A stretch of 64,000 nt of DNA, taken from NCBI RefSeq assembly GCF_000227745.2, contig NC_018012.1, forward strand, positions 930,001 to 994,000. The letters run 5' to 3'. A model generated the notes under the pieces. The model did not search any database. It was not told the DNA's origin and saw only the letters and a program-made list of their open reading frames with translations. Below, in pieces: positions 33,501 through 41,623 of this stretch. Each line of letters opens with the position of its first letter. Positions within the stretch are counted from its first letter, which is position 1. Source of the stretch: Thiocystis violascens DSM 198 (GTDB lineage: Bacteria; Pseudomonadota; Gammaproteobacteria; Chromatiales; Chromatiaceae). The position numbers were made by a program, and so were the translations under genes.

Positions 33501-34181
33501 CTATGCGAGAAGATCCCAGACTGCCGCATTGGGGCCGCCGTCGCTGCCCCGAGGAGAGCGATTCAGCCCAGCCGGCGGCCTGGGCATCCCGAGGCGTAGC
33601 CTGACGAGTCGCTCGCGCCGCTCCATCTCGGGGGTATGATTTGAATTCTCCAGCACTTTTTTGAGCAGATGCAGATCGTTATGGAAATAGGACGAAAAAG
33701 CGCGCTGCCTTTCCAGCGTCTCGATGACGGACGCCTGTAGCCATTTGCCGAGATCGCTTTGCAGCTCGCGATGATCGAAATCGCTCGCTGGCGGCAGGAA
33801 AGGGCGGTTGATGGAAATCTGCAGGTCTTCGTGCAGCGGCTCCGCGAGCCAGGTCATCTCGCGCAACAAATTCTCTAACCTACCCACCGCCGCCTGTCGC
33901 TCGCCCAGATCGAGCAGAATCCGGATCAGGACCAGATGGGTTGCGAGATGCCCATCGCCTTGCGCGAGAAGATTCCGGAAACGCTCCTGACTTTCGAGCA
34001 GGAACCGATAGCGATCATTCAGGGGACGGGTTTCGTCCTGAGCCAGCAGATAGAGATTCAACGCCGTCTCGTAAGCGATCCAATAGACATCTTTCGAGCG
34101 GTCGGCGATCTGCCAGCCAATCAGCAGCGGCTGCGCATAGGGATAGGCGGCAAGTCGGAGAGGCCAGATAGCTTGATTCAT
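33501..34181 (-). CDS. Hypothetical protein in glycan cluster
   Basis: 226 residues from the ATG at 34181, preceded by a weak tggaaa site; an ATG at 34193 adds four residues. It is mostly alpha-helical and rich in Leu, Arg and Glu (RYRFLLESQERFRNLLAQGDGHLATHLVLIRILLDLGERQ), with a helical repeat feel, but no TPR consensus. The last 40 residues are Pro/Arg/Gly-rich. It lies between the TPR-FkbM gene and rfbF, so it probably belongs to the same glycan pathway. No family recognised. Confidence 0.65.
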   Translation of the reverse strand: MNQAIWPLRLAAYPYAQPLLIGWQIADRSKDVYWIAYETALNLYLLAQDETRPLNDRYRFLLESQERFRNLLAQGDGHLATHLVLIRILLDLGERQAAVGRLENLLREMTWLAEPLHEDLQISINRPFLPPASDFDHRELQSDLGKWLQASVIETLERQRAFSSYFHNDLHLLKKVLENSNHTPEMERRERLVRLRLGMPRPPAGLNRSPRGSDGGPNAAVWDLLA

Positions 34182-34233
34182 CGATTTTTCCATTAGGAAT
34201 GCCGATTACGACACCGGTCATACCGGAGACGAT

Positions 34234-35481
34234 TTAGAGCATCAATCCTCGCTGCCTCAAGGAATTGGCGCGCTCCGCCCCGCAGGCGAAAAGATTGCGT
34301 CGATATTCATCGAGCGGATGCGAGGAACCAAAGGGAACCAGTGCATTCAGTCCGGGGATCAGACGATAGATTTCCATATTCAAACCAGCGAAGGCGTCCA
34401 TAAGACCTGATCGAATTGGGTTCGGTGGGATTCGGAACATGACCAACGGGGTTTGTTTCATGAAGAAATCGTTTCCTCCCTGAAGGACACCGAGATCCTG
34501 GCCGCCAACGTTAAGCCGTAGAAAATCGACCGCCACCCCGGTTGGCCAACGCGCGTCCCCAAGCAGGTCATCCAGGGTCGACATGGGCACGCACTCCGTG
34601 CGGCGGTCGTCTTGCGGACTGTTTGGTCTGCGACAGCCGCGGATCGCGATATCCGCCTCGCCGGCTTGGCCAGACAGCCCAACACGAATCAGCGTCAGGA
34701 CATCCGCCAGGCCATTTTCGATTATCCCCTGGGCGAGCAGGTCGGCTGACGTCAATGTCGGTTCCAGGGCAATCACCCGGCCATTTCCCTGCATCAGTTT
34801 GGCCATGGTTAGCGCATAGATGCCATGATTCGCGCCAACATCCAAGGCGACCATGCCGGGCTGAACGAACTGGCGCACCCAGGAGATTTCATCCTCGAAC
34901 CAATCCTCCTGCTCCAGGAGCGCATAGGTGGTCAGGCAGTGAATATCGGCAGGGACGCGGACACGGACGTCTCCGGCTATGGACACCACGAAGGTTCCGG
35001 AGGGAGGTTCCTGGGCCGGAATGGCGGGGGAGATAAGGGGCGATGGCAAAGGCGATGCGGTCGCCTGCGCGGTCGCCGGGATTATTGCCTCGCGACGCGG
35101 CGGGTCCAGCCGACTCTCTGGCGCGATCGCGTCTTCGATACGCCGCCGTAACGCATCCGCGGTTTGCGAATCCAGACCAGCCTTGCGGGCGCGGTCCATC
35201 ACGACCAGCGCATCCGGCGGGCGCTTTGCCAGTAGCAGTGCCTCGGCGAGGGCGAGCCAGTAGCCGCCGACTTCTGGCGCGCGCTCCACAGCCTTTTGCA
35301 GGTGCTCCAATCCAGGTTCGATCTGGCCACTTTCGATTTCGAGGATGCCGAGATGGTGATTGGCCTCGGCATGTTCGATATCAAGCGCCAGCACCGCGCG
35401 ATACAGCCACTCGGCAGCCTCGCCACGCCCGGCTCGTTGATGCTCGATGGCCTGTTCGAGCAGTCGTTGAGTATCGCTCAC
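34234..35481 (-). CDS. TPR-leader FkbM-family methyltransferase
   Basis: 415 residues. Residues 1-115 are the same TPR leader module as in the glycosyltransferases (MSDTQRLLEQAIEHQRAGRGEAAE, EVGGYWLALAEALLLAKRP). A Pro/Ala/Ser linker follows at about 120-165. The C-terminal FkbM methyltransferase domain has VALDVGANHGIYALTMAKLM (SAM loop, about 209-228), VIALEPTLTSADLL and VDFLRLNVGGQDLGVLQG, where the usual IDVEG is LNVGG. FkbM enzymes O-methylate sugars or other small groups. The common leader suggests that this enzyme and the glycosyltransferases share a partner or substrate. Confidence 0.82.
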   Translation of the reverse strand: MSDTQRLLEQAIEHQRAGRGEAAEWLYRAVLALDIEHAEANHHLGILEIESGQIEPGLEHLQKAVERAPEVGGYWLALAEALLLAKRPPDALVVMDRARKAGLDSQTADALRRRIEDAIAPESRLDPPRREAIIPATAQATASPLPSPLISPAIPAQEPPSGTFVVSIAGDVRVRVPADIHCLTTYALLEQEDWFEDEISWVRQFVQPGMVALDVGANHGIYALTMAKLMQGNGRVIALEPTLTSADLLAQGIIENGLADVLTLIRVGLSGQAGEADIAIRGCRRPNSPQDDRRTECVPMSTLDDLLGDARWPTGVAVDFLRLNVGGQDLGVLQGGNDFFMKQTPLVMFRIPPNPIRSGLMDAFAGLNMEIYRLIPGLNALVPFGSSHPLDEYRRNLFACGAERANSLRQRGLML

Positions 35482-35690
35482 GGTGGGTCGCTCCAGGTTG
35501 GAGTTGGAGAATCGTCATCGGTCAGAGCACAGCGATGGGATATCATGAATCATTGGCTCTATCGGCATCCTAGCACCCAATCCGGCCAGGGTCCAAAGCA
35601 TGGCGACCCTTGCTAGCGATTCACGGCATGCTCGGAATGGTGACGTCATGCCTGAAACTTCGGGGACGGTCTGAACGTTGACGCTGGCAT

Positions 35691-36254
35691 TTACTTCGAA
35701 TCCTGGAAAGACAGCAGCTTTTCGATCGCTTTCACCACCTTCGCGCTCTCCGGCCCGGTGGTGCTGATGTAGTGATCGACGAGGTTGCCATTGCGGTCGA
35801 TCAGATACTTATAGAAGTTCCACTTCGGATAGGGCGCGCCAGCCGCGGCGAGTCGCTCGAACAGGGGGGCCGCCCTGCCCTTCTTGACGCCGACCTTCTC
35901 GAACATGGGGAATTCCACCGAGTAGGTCAGTCGGCAGAATTTCTGGATCTCTTCCTCCGATCCCGGATCCTGATTGGCGAAGTCGTTGGACGGGAACCCG
36001 AGAACGACGAACCCCCGATCCCTGTACTTTCGATAGAGTGCTTCGAGCCCTTCGTATTGGGGCGTGAAACCGCACTTGCTGGCGGTGTTGACGATCAGAA
36101 TCACCTGGCCCTGATAGGCCTCGCAAAGATTCACGGTCTCATCGCCGGCGAGTCGGCGTACATCGAGATCCAGCAGGGACGAACAGCTTTTCGGGTCGGC
36201 CGCCACCGTGGCACTGACGGCGGTCAGCCCAAGCGCAAACAGGGTGTTTTTCAT
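35691..36254 (-). CDS. Periplasmic glutathione peroxidase-family protein
   Basis: 187 residues. MKNTLFALGLTAVSATVAA is a signal peptide, so the mature protein is exported. NTASKCGFTPQYEGLE holds the peroxidatic Cys61, FPSNDFANQDPGSEEEI the conserved Gln region and KWNFYKYLID the Trp-Asn of the catalytic site. Cys-type members are usually thioredoxin-dependent peroxidases rather than truly glutathione-specific. A good ribosome site (aaagaga) supports the start at 36254; the longer frame to 36440 overlaps the divergent fpr gene. The two divergent redox genes share a 150-base control region. Confidence 0.9.
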   Translation of the reverse strand: MKNTLFALGLTAVSATVAADPKSCSSLLDLDVRRLAGDETVNLCEAYQGQVILIVNTASKCGFTPQYEGLEALYRKYRDRGFVVLGFPSNDFANQDPGSEEEIQKFCRLTYSVEFPMFEKVGVKKGRAAPLFERLAAAGAPYPKWNFYKYLIDRNGNLVDHYISTTGPESAKVVKAIEKLLSFQDSK

Positions 36255-36405
36255 GAGCGATCTCTTTCGGTTGAGAGTGCACGAATCAGGAAAAAAAGGT
36301 CGGGCGGTTCGGGCGGGATTGCAATAGCCGCGCCCGCACCGATCATGTTTTAACGCCCCGACAGCCTCTCGCGGGCGACGATCAACCACGGAGAACGGAA
36401 CGGAT

Positions 36406-37149
36406 ATGAACGATTGGGTGAAAGCAAAGGCGATCGGCAAACATCAATGGGCCGAGGGCCTCTACAGTCTGCAATTCGACGCGCCGATCGCCGATTTCAA
36501 GGCGGGTCAATACATTAAGGTCGCGCTCGAAATCGACGGCGAACGCATCGGCCGACCCTACTCGCTAGTCAATGCGCCCCAAGATCGTCCGTTGGAGATC
36601 TATTTCAACGAAGTGCCCGAAGGCCCGCTGACACCGCCGCTCTCCGCCCTGAATCCCGGCGACGAGGTTTGGATGACGGCCACGGCGGGCGGCATCTTCA
36701 CCCTCGAAACGGTGGAGCCGGCCGAGACGCTCTGGTTGCTCGCGACCGGCACCGGGCTTGGCGTCTATCTCTCGATCCTGCGCACCGCCGAGCCCTGGGA
36801 GCGTTTCAAGCGCGTGATCCTGGTCCATGGCGTGCGTCAGGCAGCGGACCTTGCCTATGGCGAAACCCTGAGCGAGATCGCCGGACGTTATGGCGATCGC
36901 TTCAGCTTCGTCGCCGCGGTGAGCCGCGAACAGAGTCCAGGCGCCTTGCCCGGCCGCATCACGGACCTCCTGACCAGCGGCCAGTTGGAGGCCCAGGTCG
37001 GCGCGACCATCGACCCGGCGACCAGCCATGTGATGCTGTGCGGCAATTCGGCCATGATCAAGGACGCGAAGGCGATCCTGGAGGCGCGCGGACTCGTCCG
37101 GCACCGTCGCCACGCGCCCGGCCAGTACACCACCGAGCAGTACCATTGA
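36406..37149 (+). CDS. fpr: Ferredoxin--NADP+ reductase
   Basis: 247 residues. IGRPYSLVNAP is the FAD-binding RxYS motif, LLATGTGLGVYLSIL the NADP-binding GTG(L/I) loop and VMLCGNSAMIKDAK the C-terminal nucleotide-binding CGxxxM motif. The end EQYH corresponds to the terminal aromatic residue of bacterial Fpr. The cytoplasmic flavoprotein exchanges electrons between NADPH and ferredoxin or flavodoxin. In a photosynthetic sulfur oxidiser it could work in either direction. It is divergent from the glutathione peroxidase gene. Confidence 0.92.
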   Translation: MNDWVKAKAIGKHQWAEGLYSLQFDAPIADFKAGQYIKVALEIDGERIGRPYSLVNAPQDRPLEIYFNEVPEGPLTPPLSALNPGDEVWMTATAGGIFTLETVEPAETLWLLATGTGLGVYLSILRTAEPWERFKRVILVHGVRQAADLAYGETLSEIAGRYGDRFSFVAAVSREQSPGALPGRITDLLTSGQLEAQVGATIDPATSHVMLCGNSAMIKDAKAILEARGLVRHRRHAPGQYTTEQYH

Positions 37150-37177
37150 ACCGGGAGCGCTGACAGGTTGTCGGCGG

Positions 37178-38032
37178 TCAACCGCGCCGCCGCCATCGCA
37201 ACACCGGTAGGACGAGATACTGTAAGAGCGCGCTCAGGAGCGCGCCCGCGCCCAATGCCTGAAGCATGAGCGCGGCCTCTGGATAACCGCCATCGTCGTA
37301 CAGCAGGCCGATGGCCAGAACAGCGGCCAGCGTGACGATCGCCAGATGGACGCTGACATCGGTGGCTGGTCCCGACCAGCGCGCGGCGAGCCGGGCGCCG
37401 AGCCAGGCCGCGAGTGCCCCGCCCATCAGACCCGCCGCGACATCCACCGGCCAATGCACCCCGACCGCGACCCGGCTGAGACCAGCGAGAATCGCGAGCA
37501 GAAGAAACAGCAGACGCCACTCGATCAGGCGCGCATGGTAGATCAGCACGCCGAAAAAGACCCCGGCCGTGACGCTGTGACCCGACGGAAAGCTGTGATG
37601 CCGATGACCGGGACCGATGAGATGGAAAGCATCGGCGGCCAGTACGCCCGGCGGACGGGCTGAGTCGACCAGTTCCTTGAGCCCGCGACTGTAGAGGATC
37701 GCGATCACGGCGGACACGACCAGCGTCCAGAACACGCGCGGATAGCGCAGCGAGAAGAGCAGCGACAGCGCGAACGGCACCCGCTCGTCGCCCAGGACCG
37801 TAAGGCATTGCCAGATCCAGTCCGGATACCCCGCGGCCCAGGCGTTCAGGCGAACGAATCCGGCGTGATAACCGCACGCCAAAACCAGCGTTGCCGCGAC
37901 GATCATGCAAACCAAGGCCCAGCGCGCCAGCCAGCGGGCGCCGTCCGGCGACTCCAGCGGGGTCCGAGCCGTCCCGGCTAGCAGGCGCTCATGCCAGTCG
38001 CGGCGCAAAAAAGCCAGCAGGCCAGCGGTCAT
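37178..38032 (-). CDS. PAP2-family membrane phosphatase
   Basis: 284 residues with about six transmembrane helices. The three phosphatase motifs are visible: KELVDSARPPG (KxxxxxxRP), HSFPSGHSVTAG (PSGH) and SRVAVGVHWPVDVAAG (SRxxxxxHxxxD). Family members hydrolyse lipid phosphates such as undecaprenyl pyrophosphate or phosphatidic acid, on the periplasmic side. With surface-glycan genes upstream, undecaprenyl phosphate recycling is possible but not demonstrated. The C-terminal 80 residues add two more helices. It converges on fpr with a 28-base gap. Confidence 0.88.
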   Translation of the reverse strand: MTAGLLAFLRRDWHERLLAGTARTPLESPDGARWLARWALVCMIVAATLVLACGYHAGFVRLNAWAAGYPDWIWQCLTVLGDERVPFALSLLFSLRYPRVFWTLVVSAVIAILYSRGLKELVDSARPPGVLAADAFHLIGPGHRHHSFPSGHSVTAGVFFGVLIYHARLIEWRLLFLLLAILAGLSRVAVGVHWPVDVAAGLMGGALAAWLGARLAARWSGPATDVSVHLAIVTLAAVLAIGLLYDDGGYPEAALMLQALGAGALLSALLQYLVLPVLRWRRRG

Positions 38033-38104
38033 CGATCACTCCTAAACAATGCCTTCGCTCCCCTCATGTCGTCAGCGGACGACCTTTGCGCCGATCCGTC
38101 GCGA

Positions 38105-39292
38105 TCAATCGAGCGACTGGTAGTAATCCATCAGAATCTGTGCCACTTCAGGACGCGAGAACTCGGGCGGCGGCGCGACTCCGCTGCCGAGTAGTTCGCG
38201 CACCCTGGTGCCGGAGAGCAGCACGAAATCGTCCTTGGTGTGATCCGGCGCCTCGCACATCATGACAACTCGATTGAGCTTCTTCGAGTAAGCGGTGTGA
38301 TCCGCCTTGAAAATTTCGATCTGCATCGCGCCCGCCGGAACCTCTTCCTCAAAGATGGTCTGGGCATCGAACGCGCCATAATAATCGCCCACGCCCGCGT
38401 GATCGCGACCGACGATGAAATGGGTCGCCCCCATGTTCTGACGGAAATAGGCATGCAGCACCGCCTCGCGCGGCCCCGCATAGAGCATGTCGAACCCATA
38501 ACCCGTCACCATGGCGCTATTGGGCGGGAAATAAAGTTCGACCATCTTGCGAATGGAGGCATCGCGCACCGGCGCCGGGATATCGCCCGGCTTGAGCTTG
38601 CCGAGCAGCATGTGGATGACCAGACCGTCGCAATCGAGACGCTCCATGGCCATGTGGCAGAGTTCCTCGTGCGCCAGATGCATGGGATTGCGGGTTTGGA
38701 AGGCGACCACGCGCTTCCAGCCACGTTCCGCGATCTCGTTGCGGATCTCGACGGCGGTGCGGAAGGTATCCGGAAAATCGTCCTGGAAATACGAAAAATG
38801 CAGCACCTGGATCGCGCCGGACACGACATGGCGGCCCTGCTCATGGAAGGTCGCGACGCCCGGATGTTGCGGATCCTGGGTGCGATAGACCTTCTCTGTG
38901 ATCAAGTTCATCTGGGCATCGGAGATCTGCTCGATGGCCGCGACATCCATGACGGCCAGGACCGGATTGCCCTCGACGTTCGGATCGCGCAAGGCAATCC
39001 GCCGGGCGTCGCCGATGGCCGCGACGCTTTCCAGCAGACAGAGGACTGGCACGGGAAAGAAGAGGCCGTCGACCGTGCGCATGGTTTCGGCGACGCTGAC
39101 GGCGTCCGCCACACTCATGAATCCCGCGAGCGGGCTGAAGTAACCGCCGCCCATCATGACGGCATTGCCGGCCGCCTGCGAACTGATCACCACCGATGGC
39201 AGGGTTTCCGCCTCGCGCATCAGTGCGTGGTGCTGGTCCGGGTCGTAGACGAACAGTGGTTTCAAGGTCTCGGAACCCACGGGTTTGATCAT
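38105..39292 (-). CDS. sat: Sulfate adenylyltransferase (ATP sulfurylase, dissimilatory type)
   Basis: 395 residues, the monofunctional homo-oligomeric Sat type rather than CysDN. QTRNPMHLAHEELCH is the nucleotide-binding QxRN/HxxH motif, IGRDHAGVGDYYG the second active-site loop, and ARRIALRDPNVEGNPVLAVM lies in the N-terminal domain. In purple sulfur bacteria Sat works in the oxidative direction, making ATP and sulfate from APS and pyrophosphate. The start at 39292 follows aggagaga; the 88 codons before it in frame are unconserved. The usual aprMBA partners are not adjacent: the neighbours are a PAP2 phosphatase and a small unknown. Confidence 0.94.
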   Translation of the reverse strand: MIKPVGSETLKPLFVYDPDQHHALMREAETLPSVVISSQAAGNAVMMGGGYFSPLAGFMSVADAVSVAETMRTVDGLFFPVPVLCLLESVAAIGDARRIALRDPNVEGNPVLAVMDVAAIEQISDAQMNLITEKVYRTQDPQHPGVATFHEQGRHVVSGAIQVLHFSYFQDDFPDTFRTAVEIRNEIAERGWKRVVAFQTRNPMHLAHEELCHMAMERLDCDGLVIHMLLGKLKPGDIPAPVRDASIRKMVELYFPPNSAMVTGYGFDMLYAGPREAVLHAYFRQNMGATHFIVGRDHAGVGDYYGAFDAQTIFEEEVPAGAMQIEIFKADHTAYSKKLNRVVMMCEAPDHTKDDFVLLSGTRVRELLGSGVAPPPEFSRPEVAQILMDYYQSLD

Positions 39293-39614
39293 CGCCTGTC
39301 TCTCCTCTCGGCTGTATCGACGGATTACGGAAGGTGCATTCAACAAGATGACTGCGTGGCGGTTCGCTGATCGGACAATGCTCTCTGGAAGGTTCCGGAC
39401 GAGCATGGTTGACAGCGCGGGAACCTTATCACGAGCGCGGACCAGTCCGGACATGGTTATGTTTATGGAGCCAATAATTTCGCAAGGGTTTGGAGCGTCA
39501 TGCGACTTCGGATTGCGATAGACTTCACGGCAAATTCTCCACCACCCTCGCGCCATGCGCTCCTGAAATCTCCGCGCCTTGCGTCAGGCCAACCATCGTT
39601 AGGATTTTCTCGAC
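39293..39614. other. Intergenic region upstream of sat
   Basis: About 320 bases between divergent genes, with a slightly AT-rich patch near 39455-39490 where a minus-strand promoter for sat would fit. No confident motif. No gene seen. Confidence 0.4.
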
Positions 39615-39833
39615 ATGCCCTATTTCGTCTACAGGATTTCCCCGCCTCGACAACTCGAACACCTCGAAACGGTCGAGAGTTATCGGACCGCGCGCGCGAC
39701 CGTGCGCGAGCGTCGCCAACACGAGCCCGCCGAGACGGGCGTCGAGTACCGTCTGATTTTCGCGAGACAACAGGGCGAGGCCGAAAAAATCCTCTCGACC
39801 CCGCGCGACGAGCGCGTGATCGGAGAGGACTGA
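39615..39833 (+). CDS. Small conserved-looking hypothetical protein
   Basis: 72 residues, MPYFVYRISPPRQLEHLETVESYRT, then charged helical residues and a short C-terminal basic/acidic tail. It resembles small cytosolic proteins of unknown function that I recall from sulfur-oxidising gammaproteobacteria, but this cannot be checked here. No membrane segment or Cys. It lies between divergent sat and a convergent lytic transglycosylase, so it is probably a single-gene unit. Confidence 0.65.
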   Translation: MPYFVYRISPPRQLEHLETVESYRTARATVRERRQHEPAETGVEYRLIFARQQGEAEKILSTPRDERVIGED

Positions 39834-39861
39834 GCGAAAAGACGATCAGGAAAACGCGGGG

Positions 39862-40539
39862 TCAGCGCACGGTCAGCGCGATGCTGGCGGGCTGCTCGTC
39901 GCGGAAGTATTGGAGCACCTTGCGGACATAGCCCTGGGTCTCCGCATAGGGAGGGATCTGGCGGCCATGCTTCATCACCGCGCCCTCGCCCGCATTGTAG
40001 CCCGCGAGCGCAAGCCGCAGATCCTGATCGAACATGTCAAGCAGATCGCGCAGATAGGCCGCCCCGCCACGGACATTTTCGACCGGATTGAAACTGTCCG
40101 AAACCCCATAGCGAGCCGCGGTCCCCGGCATCAACTGCATCAATCCCTGAGCCCCCGCCGAAGAGACGGCTGCTGGATTGTAGGCGGATTCCGCGCGGAT
40201 CACGGCATGCAGCAGCCCTGGAGACAATCGGTAACGACGCGCGTTCGCGAGCACCAAACCGTGATAGGTGGAGCGTTGTTTGGGCAGCGACTTGCCTGAA
40301 GAGACGCCCTGAGGCAAGGACTTCTGTCGGCTGCCAAGCACATTCCGCTGACTCTCCCGCACGAGTTTTCTCGCCTCGCGATGCCATTCCAGACGATAGC
40401 GGTTGCCCTTCAGCGGCGCATCGGTGAAATAGACATTCCCTGCTGCATCCACGTATTTGTAGACATCCGCCCAGGCGGGCTCTCCACACATCGTCGCGAC
40501 GAGACCCGCCGTCAAAACAAACCGTATTGCAACAAGCAT
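39862..40539 (-). CDS. Lytic murein transglycosylase (SLT family) with DUF4124 N-terminus
   Basis: 225 residues. The start at 40539 (MLVAIRFVL) has a gggagg ribosome site and begins a signal peptide ending in AWA. DVYKYVDAAGNVYFTDAP is the DUF4124 motif. The SLT domain has VIRAESAYNPAAVS with catalytic Glu, GAQGLMQLMPGTA, NPVENVRGGAAYL and ALAGYNAGEGAV, the classic family C motifs. It cleaves peptidoglycan glycosidic bonds to 1,6-anhydro products in the periplasm, typically as a soluble enzyme for turnover or insertion of envelope machines. Confidence 0.92.
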   Translation of the reverse strand: MLVAIRFVLTAGLVATMCGEPAWADVYKYVDAAGNVYFTDAPLKGNRYRLEWHREARKLVRESQRNVLGSRQKSLPQGVSSGKSLPKQRSTYHGLVLANARRYRLSPGLLHAVIRAESAYNPAAVSSAGAQGLMQLMPGTAARYGVSDSFNPVENVRGGAAYLRDLLDMFDQDLRLALAGYNAGEGAVMKHGRQIPPYAETQGYVRKVLQYFRDEQPASIALTVR

Positions 40540-40831
40540 CGCGTGCCTCCCGGAAAGGGCGAACAATATCCATCATAATCCAATTCGCGCCCCAAGGGCA
40601 TCGTGACCCAAGTGCCTTTCCCGGCGGATCTCCAAAGCTGATCGATGCGATCGGACTCGGTCTTGAAGCATTTGTTTTCAGTATAGATTTTTTGTTATAA
40701 AAAGATGTTAAAGTCGAGTCAAGTGAATTCTAGGATTTTCATTTGGAAGACTTGAAGATTAGCGATCTATGTTTTTTACTTCGTGTAACACTTTAAGTTT
40801 GCGCAGGAAGCCGCTCGAAGGGAATTTGTGA
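40540..40831. other. AT-rich divergent intergenic region
   Basis: About 290 bases between the lytic transglycosylase and the DUF882 peptidase. The part at 40670-40800 is much AT-richer than the window average (runs such as ttttttgttataaaaa). It probably carries control elements for both genes. No gene seen. Confidence 0.45.
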
Positions 40832-40859
40832 TTGCTTTCTCGATTCGCGTGCCTATAAT
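40832..40859 (+). promoter_or_regulatory. Probable sigma-70 promoter for the DUF882 peptidase
   Basis: ttgctt (40832-40837), a 16-base spacer, then a perfect tataat (40854-40859). Transcription would begin about 40866, giving a 40-base leader with ggaggg before the ATG at 40908. Confidence 0.6.
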
Positions 40860-40907
40860 GGCAGCCTCAATGATCGTTAAACGTCCATATAATGTACCGG
40901 AGGGAAC

Positions 40908-41435
40908 ATGAATCGACGTTATTTCCTTGGGACGCTATTGTCCCTGGCGTCCGCGCCCGCGCTTGCGAAAAAAGTCTCCGAACGGCCGCGTCAACTCTCA
41001 TTTCATCATTTACATACGGAAGACCGCATCAGCGTCGTCTACCGAATCGGTGACCGCTATCAACGAGGCGCGCTCCAGCAACTGAATCACTTCTTCCGGG
41101 ATTTCCGCACCGGCGAAACCGTCGCGATGGATCCCCAGCTTTTCGACCTGCTGTACGATGTCAAAACCCACCTGGGAGATTCGGACGCCCGCTTTGAGGT
41201 CTTGAGCGCGTATCGTTCTCCGCAAACCAATTCGATGCTTCGACGCGCGTCTCATGGCGTCGCAAAAAACAGCCTGCACCTCACGGGCCAGGCAGTCGAT
41301 GTCCGTTTTCCCGATTTGTCCATCCGCTATATTCGCGATGCTGCCGTCGCGCTTGGCCGCGGCGGTGTCGGATATTATCCGCGCTCGAATTTCGTCCATC
41401 TGGACACTGGTGCGGTCAGGCGCTGGGGCGCTTGA
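40908..41435 (+). CDS. YcbK/MepK-like DUF882 murein endopeptidase, Tat-type signal
   Basis: 175 residues. MNRRYFLGTLLSLASAPALA is a twin-arginine-like signal (RRYFL). The mature part has VLSAYRSPQTN, KNSLHLTGQAVDVRF and FVHLDTG, the His-x6-Asp and HxD zinc ligands of the M15-like DUF882 family. MepK in E. coli cleaves meso-DAP cross-links in peptidoglycan; the same periplasmic role is inferred. A strong ccggaggg ribosome site precedes the ATG. It is transcribed alone, divergent from another peptidoglycan enzyme, a lytic transglycosylase, so the two may serve wall remodelling together. Confidence 0.9.
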   Translation: MNRRYFLGTLLSLASAPALAKKVSERPRQLSFHHLHTEDRISVVYRIGDRYQRGALQQLNHFFRDFRTGETVAMDPQLFDLLYDVKTHLGDSDARFEVLSAYRSPQTNSMLRRASHGVAKNSLHLTGQAVDVRFPDLSIRYIRDAAVALGRGGVGYYPRSNFVHLDTGAVRRWGA

Positions 41436-41492
41436 AGCGATACCGGTCCGAGTAGCCGATGCGTCTCTTTGAATCCTGAGTCGCGGTGAAGG

Positions 41493-41517
41493 AAACTCGG
41501 GTCCATGGCCCGAGTTT
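41493..41517. terminator. Hairpin downstream of the DUF882 gene
   Basis: A perfect 9-bp stem, aaactcggg (41493-41501) with cccgagttt (41509-41517) and a 7-base loop, 58 bases past the stop. A T-run is lacking. It may act as a terminator or stabilise the 3' end. Confidence 0.5.
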
Positions 41518-41623
41518 GCAGCAATGCGCGGGAGTCTCTTAATCTCCCTTTTCAGGCGAGGTTATACGTTGGTCGCGCGAGGCTCAATTGATCCAGATCA
41601 TTTGATAGGCCGGTCGTTTCCGT

